Made by a program: the position numbers and the translations under genes. From Chryseolinea serpens (GTDB taxonomy: Bacteria; Bacteroidota; Bacteroidia; Cytophagales; Cyclobacteriaceae): a stretch of 64,000 bases of DNA. The DNA is taken from NCBI RefSeq assembly GCF_900129725.1, contig NZ_FQWQ01000002.1:1116001-1180000 (forward strand). The letters run 5' to 3'. Of the stretch, positions 60,167-64,000 are shown one piece after another. The notes under the pieces were generated by a model. It saw nothing but the letters and a program-made list of their open reading frames with translations. It was not told the DNA's origin and made no database searches. Within the stretch, counting starts at the first letter, position 1. Every line of letters begins with the position of its first letter.

Positions 60167-60210
60167 TGGACTATTCTACTAGTCCAGAAATAAGAACCAA
60201 GGTAGTCCAG
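60167..60210. promoter_or_regulatory. Candidate MocR operator: TAGTCCA half-sites
   Basis: TGGACTA (60167-60173) and TAGTCCA (60180-60186) form an inverted pair 6 bp apart, and TAGTCCAG recurs as a direct repeat at 60203-60210, just before the MocR start. MocR regulators commonly bind repeated half-sites in the divergent promoter they share with their target, so this cluster is the natural operator. Binding is not proven. Confidence 0.6.
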
Positions 60211-60212
60211 TC

Positions 60213-61679
60213 ATGCATGTTTTAAAGGACCTTATTCAGCTCGACCGGAAGGCAGACGCGCCGGTCTATCTGCAGATCACCAATGCCATCATTCACCACA
60301 TCCGTCGGGGCACGTTGCGTCGGGGACTGAAGTTACCCGGGTCGCGCGAAATGGCGGAGCACCTCGGGATCCATCGAAAAACCATGTTGGCGGCCTATGA
60401 TGAATTGATGGCCCAGGGGTGGATCGAAATGATCCCCCGCAAGGGAACCTTCGTGGTGCGCGACCTGCCGGACATCAAACCGAAAAAGATCAAGCCCGGA
60501 GAAGAGATCGGGCAATATCCCGGGAAAACATTTTTTCATATCGACGAGAAAAAAGTGATCCCCTTTCCCGTCGGACAATTCCGCGATCCGAACCTGCTCG
60601 CCATCAACGATGGTTTCCCCGACACGCGTCTGGCGCCCACGGAATTATTCCTGCGCGAATTCCGGACCGTGGCCCGGTCGAGGGGTTTCAAAAAATATTA
60701 TCAGTACGGCACGCCGAAAGGACCCGAATACCTGCGCGAAACACTCGCCCCATTCCTGAGCGACACGCGCGGATTGCCCATCACCGCCAGCAATGTCATG
60801 ATCACCAAGGGTGCGCAAATGGGCATCTACCTCACCACCCAACTCCTCATCAAACCCGGCGACGCCGTCATCGTGGGAGAGCCCAGCTACTTCGCCGCCA
60901 CCCTCACCTTCCGCCAGGCCGGCGCCACGATCCTGCGCGTGCCGGTGGACGACCAGGGCATCGACGTCGACGCGATCGAAACCTTGTGTAAAAAGAAAAA
61001 GGTCAAACTCATCTACGTCATCCCCCACCACCATCATCCCACCACGGTAACCTTAACCCCCGAGCGGCGCATCCGCCTCTTGGATTTGGCTGCACGCTAC
61101 CGGTTTGCCATCATCGAAGACGACTACGACTATGATTTTCACTACGCGAGCAACCCCATCCTGCCCATGGCCAGCCTGGACCAACACGGAAACGTGATCT
61201 ACATCGGCACGCTCAGCAAAACCCTGGCGCCTTCTGTGCGCGTGGGATTCATCATCGCCCCCGAAAATTTTATCGACGCCGTAGCCCACCTGCGCCGCTC
61301 CATGGATTGGCAAGGCGACAGCATGATGGAAGCCGCCATCGCGGCCCTCTATCACAACGGCGTCATGGGACGCCACATCAAAAAAGTAGTAAAGCTCTAT
61401 CACGAACGCCGCGATCATTTTGCCGCGCTGCTGAAAGACCAGCTCCACGACCGCATCACCTTCAAGGTACCCGACGGCGGCATGTCGATCTGGGGAACCT
61501 TTCACGATGTGGATCTCAAAAAGATGTCGGCACACGCCGCGAAGAAGGGGTTGCTTATTGGTGACGGATCGTTGTATAATACGCACACGAAAAATTACAA
61601 CGCACTTCGGTTGGGGTTTGCTTCGTTGCAACTGAAGGAGCAGGATAGAGCGGTGGAGATTTTGAGGGAGTCGATGTAG
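60213..61679 (+). CDS. MocR-type regulator: GntR helix-turn-helix fused to PLP aminotransferase fold
   Basis: A 488-residue fusion. Residues about 10-80 are a GntR winged helix (APVYLQITNAIIHHIRRGTL, 'LPGSREMAEHLGIHRKTMLAAYDEL'). A linker leads to a class I aminotransferase fold with 'YYQYGTPKGPEYLRETLAPFL', 'AIIEDDYDYDFHY' and the PLP lysine in YIGTLSKTLAPSVRVGF. MocR proteins use PLP or a PLP-amino-acid adduct as effector to control nearby genes. It diverges from DoxX and the PLP decarboxylase, whose own substrate may be the effector. Confidence 0.95.
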   Translation: MHVLKDLIQLDRKADAPVYLQITNAIIHHIRRGTLRRGLKLPGSREMAEHLGIHRKTMLAAYDELMAQGWIEMIPRKGTFVVRDLPDIKPKKIKPGEEIGQYPGKTFFHIDEKKVIPFPVGQFRDPNLLAINDGFPDTRLAPTELFLREFRTVARSRGFKKYYQYGTPKGPEYLRETLAPFLSDTRGLPITASNVMITKGAQMGIYLTTQLLIKPGDAVIVGEPSYFAATLTFRQAGATILRVPVDDQGIDVDAIETLCKKKKVKLIYVIPHHHHPTTVTLTPERRIRLLDLAARYRFAIIEDDYDYDFHYASNPILPMASLDQHGNVIYIGTLSKTLAPSVRVGFIIAPENFIDAVAHLRRSMDWQGDSMMEAAIAALYHNGVMGRHIKKVVKLYHERRDHFAALLKDQLHDRITFKVPDGGMSIWGTFHDVDLKKMSAHAAKKGLLIGDGSLYNTHTKNYNALRLGFASLQLKEQDRAVEILRESM

Positions 61680-61694
61680 TTGGGGAGCGGTGTT

Positions 61695-61796
61695 CAGGAG
61701 CCAGAAGCCAGGAGCCAGGAGCCAGAAGCTTGTTCTCGGCATTCAGTAGTCAGTAGCCAGTAGTGGTCAAAATTCAGTGGTTAGTAGCCAGTGATC
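61695..61796. repeat. Heptamer repeat array, left arm
   Basis: CAGGAGC CAGAAGC CAGGAGC CAGGAGC CAGAAGC (exact 7-bp step, 61695-61729), then TTGTTCTCGGCATTC as at 31671-31690, then CAGTAGT CAGTAGC type units. It is followed 165 bp later by the reverse-oriented array at 61962. Confidence 0.8.
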
Positions 61797-61961
61797 TTGG
61801 AGTTGAGTGTGAATAAAAACGGAACAAAGAGGAATTCAGAGATTAAAATAAATTGAAATAGATCAAGACTTATCTTACAAAAAATCATGTGCTGTCAGAT
61901 CAAGTAGTGGTATTACACCTAAAATTTAAAACTCACAACTCGCACTACGCTCCCACACCCC
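61797..61961. other. Unique centre between inverted heptamer arrays
   Basis: An AT-rich sequence of about 165 bp with no ORF. It contains TAGATCAAGACTTATC and GATCAAGTAGTGG words but no stable palindrome that I can find. Confidence 0.4.
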
Positions 61962-62035
61962 TACTGGCTACTAACTACTGACTACTAAATTCTGGCTCCT
62001 GGATTCTGGCTCCTGGCTCCCGTATTCTGACTCCT
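61962..62035. repeat. Heptamer repeat array, right arm (inverted)
   Basis: TACTGGC TACTAAC TACTGAC TACTAAA and then CTGGCTC CTGGATT CTGGCTC, the reverse complement of the left-arm unit types. It ends at the stop codon of the VOC gene. Confidence 0.8.
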
Positions 62036-62444
62036 AATTTCTCTCCCCCAATGAAAACCAGTTTCCCGAATCATCCTTAAACAACGCTTCGAAAGCATAA
62101 AATTCTTTCGTTGGGGCTTTCGTGAATTCCACGCCGCGGGCCTTCAATTCCTCGTAGGTCGCTAAGAGATTTTTGCATTCAAAGACGCCGAAGCCGAAGG
62201 TACCTTGTTTGACGAGGTCGCGCATGTGTTTGGCGGTGCCGTTTTTGAACATCATGCCTTCTTCTATGGCCATCAGGGAAATTTCCAGGTCGGGTTGTTC
62301 GGGTGGGCAGACCGTGAGCCAGCGTGCGCCCGGGCCCATGGGGGCATCGGTGTGGACCTTGAAGCCGAGTTTGTTTACATAGAAATCATAAGCACTGTCC
62401 TGGTTCAGGACGAAGATGCTGACGTGGTTCATTTTTGTGATCAT
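62034..62444 (-). CDS. VOC/glyoxalase-fold protein
   Basis: A 136-residue protein of two beta-alpha-beta-beta-beta modules: MNHVSIFVLNQDSAYDFYVN and 'LGFKVHTDAPMGPGARWLTV' at the start, then 'FGFGVFECKNLLATYEELKARGVEF' and 'ALFKDDSGNWFSLGERN'. Metal-ligand candidates are His7 and Glu residues late in the chain. Such proteins act as lyases, dioxygenases or resistance proteins; this subgroup, near AraC genes, is of unknown use. The AraC gene lies 95 bp upstream on the same strand. Confidence 0.85.
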   Translation of the reverse strand: MITKMNHVSIFVLNQDSAYDFYVNKLGFKVHTDAPMGPGARWLTVCPPEQPDLEISLMAIEEGMMFKNGTAKHMRDLVKQGTFGFGVFECKNLLATYEELKARGVEFTKAPTKEFYAFEALFKDDSGNWFSLGERN

Positions 62445-62539
62445 ATCTTTTTGCGTTTGTTGTGCTGTAAAGGTGGGCCTAAGTGGGGAAAGAGGCCCTC
62501 TTGAAAATTGCTATTTTCGGACGTTGACGTCGGCTAGCG

Positions 62540-62995
62540 TTATGGTTTGGGATGGGGCGGGGTCCAGCCTTTCTTTTCGGCAAAACAATTGGGAATGAAG
62601 TGGAGCGGGTTTTGGATGAGGGCAGCGTGGCGGTCGTGTTGTTGCTGTTGATAGGCCGATGGCGTGAGGCCTGTGAATCGTTTAAATAATCCGATGAAGG
62701 AGGTGATGCTATTGAAGCCTACGCGTTCGCAGGTTTCGGTCACGGTGATGTCGGTTTGCAAGAGTTGCTTTGCGTTTTCGATGCGTACGCTGGTCAGGTA
62801 TTGGTGTGGCGATTTGCCGTAGGTGGTTTTGAATAACCGGATAAAATGAAATTTGGAGAACGTGGCTTCGTCGGCCATGTTGTCGATGTCGATTGCTTCG
62901 GCGTAATGATCGTCGATGAAAAGCTTGGCCTGCACGAGGCGGCGATACAGGTATATTTTTGGATAGGGGTCCAGGGTGGGTGGTTTCCGTATCAT
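62540..62995 (-). CDS. AraC-family transcriptional regulator (DNA-binding domain only)
   Basis: A 151-residue protein consisting almost entirely of the double helix-turn-helix of AraC proteins: 'QAKLFIDDHYAEAIDIDNMADEATFSKFHFIRLFKTTYG' and 'IENAKQLLQTDITVTETCERVGFNSITSFIGLFKRFTG'. There is no separate ligand-binding domain, so it may be controlled by its amount or by a partner. The VOC gene lies 95 bp downstream. CACCGG repeats in the upstream spacer (63039-63090) may be its binding sites. Confidence 0.9.
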   Translation of the reverse strand: MIRKPPTLDPYPKIYLYRRLVQAKLFIDDHYAEAIDIDNMADEATFSKFHFIRLFKTTYGKSPHQYLTSVRIENAKQLLQTDITVTETCERVGFNSITSFIGLFKRFTGLTPSAYQQQQHDRHAALIQNPLHFIPNCFAEKKGWTPPHPKP

Positions 62996-63038
62996 GTCTT
63001 AAAATTGTTCAATAGCGGCGACTTAAAAAAATCAAACG

Positions 63039-63090
63039 CACCGGTTTCCGCCCTTCACCGGTAATGTTCACCGGCATACCCCTGCCGGTG
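63039..63090. promoter_or_regulatory. Cluster of CACCGG half-sites in the divergent spacer
   Basis: CACCGG occurs at 63039-63044, 63056-63061 and 63069-63074, and its inverse CCGGTG at 63085-63090. The last two form the hairpin CACCGGCA/TGCCGGTG. The region lies between araC-like and DUF1080 genes, so an operator is possible. Confidence 0.5.
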
Positions 63091-63171
63091 ATTTATGCAC
63101 AAAATGTTATCTTCACCAGCCTGATCATGCAAAATCCTATTCTACCCTATACAACCTGAATCAGAACCCCT

Positions 63172-63864
63172 ATGAAATTACAGTCCATTGCCCTGCTTGC
63201 CTTTTTATGTTTGACATTTTCCGCCAACGCCCAAACGCGCTCACTTTTTAATGGAAAAGATTTTACCGGCTGGCACATCGACGTTCCTGCCATGGACAGT
63301 AGCGCTTCGGTGCCCTCGCCTTTCATTATTCGCCAGGGCATGTTGGTGAGTTTGGCCACGCCCGAAGGACATATCATTACGGATGCGGTCTACCAGAACT
63401 ATCGCCTGCAGGTGGAGTATCGCTTTCCCGGCAAACCCGGCAATTGCGGCGTGCTCTTGCATGCTTCCACTCCCCGATCGCTTTACAAAATGTTTCCGAA
63501 ATCCATCGAGGCCCAGATGATGCATGAAAACGCGGGCGACTTCTGGTGTATCGTCGAAGACATTACCGTGCCGGATATGGAAAAGCGCCGTGGTCCCAAA
63601 AATGACTGGGGCATAACAGAAGGGAAGGAACGCCGCATCAAGAATCTCACCGACAACTCTGAAAAGCCATTGGGTCAATGGAACACCATGGTGGTCGAGT
63701 GCCTGGGAAGCGCTATTAAAGTGTGGGTGAACGGAGACCTGGTCAACTATGGCACCAACTGCACGGCCAGCAAAGGGCAGATCGCCCTGCAGGCGGAAGG
63801 CTCCGAGGTGGAGTTTCGCAAAGTGGAGCTGACACCGATCACCAAGCTTACCAGCGAAAAATAA
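63172..63864 (+). CDS. DUF1080 protein (3-keto-disaccharide hydrolase-like), secreted
   Basis: A 230-residue secreted protein with signal peptide ending TFSANAQ. DUF1080 signatures are TRSLFNGKDFTGWHIDVP, 'YQNYRLQVEYRFPGKPGNCGVLLH', 'IEAQMMHENAGDFW' and 'LGQWNTMVVECLGSAIKVWVNGDLVN'. The fold is a concanavalin-like beta-sandwich. Members cleave 3-keto-glycosides produced by GMC-type glucoside 3-dehydrogenases. Such a dehydrogenase pair is present at 51120-53392, so both steps of the 3-keto pathway occur in this window. Confidence 0.88.
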   Translation: MKLQSIALLAFLCLTFSANAQTRSLFNGKDFTGWHIDVPAMDSSASVPSPFIIRQGMLVSLATPEGHIITDAVYQNYRLQVEYRFPGKPGNCGVLLHASTPRSLYKMFPKSIEAQMMHENAGDFWCIVEDITVPDMEKRRGPKNDWGITEGKERRIKNLTDNSEKPLGQWNTMVVECLGSAIKVWVNGDLVNYGTNCTASKGQIALQAEGSEVEFRKVELTPITKLTSEK

Positions 63865-64000
63865 AACCCGGACGGTTGCGTCTTTGACTTAGGATGGACA
63901 CTGAACCCGGCTTTTCGGGAAAGGCCTCCCCGAAAGCAGACGGCGCGTTTCTGCCTCGATTTCTTTGGGCATAGAAAACGAAAGGGCTGCAAACGGTGTT

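Noticed and set aside
63880-64000. Gene at the right edge on the reverse strand
   Set aside because: The open frame has low-complexity basic content and overlaps the DUF1080 gene; the region looks like a spacer with a CCCGGCTTTTCGGG-type palindrome.

Overview
The window looks like chromosomal DNA of a Bacteroidota bacterium, most likely Cytophagales (Chryseolinea/Ohtaekwangia-like). The evidence is the gene families present (DUF6588 outer-membrane protein, DUF4202, LytS/LytTR pair, MacB-type permease, GMC oxidoreductase with gluconate-2-dehydrogenase subunit 3, DUF1080), the near absence of Shine-Dalgarno sequences, and at least one promoter of the Bacteroidota TAnnTTTG type. Assignment below phylum is inference. 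I see no rRNA, tRNA, CRISPR array, prophage or intact insertion sequence.

Layout. 1-7 kb: the tail of an RMD1/DUF155 gene, an S1/P1 nuclease, a MacB/FtsX permease, then a more AT-rich accessory stretch (secreted hypothetical, DUF695, methyltransferase, membrane protein). 7-19 kb: lipase-like lipoprotein, GH78 alpha-L-rhamnosidase, NudK, an RNase D-like exonuclease, an amino-acid permease, a saccharopine dehydrogenase-like enzyme, a globin and a TPR/HTH regulator. 19-27 kb: DUF4442, Mpo1-like protein, GNAT and GT2 genes facing a waaA-rsgA-dioxygenase operon, then DUF6588 and enoyl-CoA hydratase. 27-40 kb: LMW phosphatase, DUF4202, a LiaF-like/DUF4288/LytS/LytTR operon, a Tet-type MFS pump, an EVE-marR operon with a visible operator-promoter, a Crp/Fnr regulator and a large PAS sensor kinase. 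40-45 kb: cobalamin riboswitch with metE, a CWC protein, a metal-related lipoprotein pair, arfB and an orphan exbD. 45.8-50.9 kb: a Kdo/8-amino-Kdo operon (kdnA-kdnB-kdsA-transaldolase/CBS fusion-kdsC). 51-64 kb: GMC oxidoreductase pair, ABC exporter, TPR protein, a short peptide gene beside a carboxypeptidase-regulatory-domain protein, a PLP decarboxylase/DoxX pair divergent from a MocR regulator, VOC/AraC genes and a DUF1080 hydrolase.

The most interesting coding feature is the gene at 49063-50085. A transaldolase/fructose-6-phosphate-aldolase-like barrel, with its Schiff-base lysine but altered neighbouring active-site positions, is fused to a CBS pair of the type normally carried by arabinose-5-phosphate isomerase (KdsD). 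It sits in a Kdo operon where no KdsD is visible, so it may supply or control arabinose-5-phosphate in a new way.

The most interesting non-coding features are two families of dispersed intergenic repeats. One consists of modular palindromes arranged as perfect 41-bp and 47-bp inverted repeats, accompanied by a conserved ~20-base word. The other consists of degenerate 7-bp tandem repeats at several gene ends. A 53-codon ORF at 57638-57799, followed by a strong hairpin, is a candidate peptide precursor.
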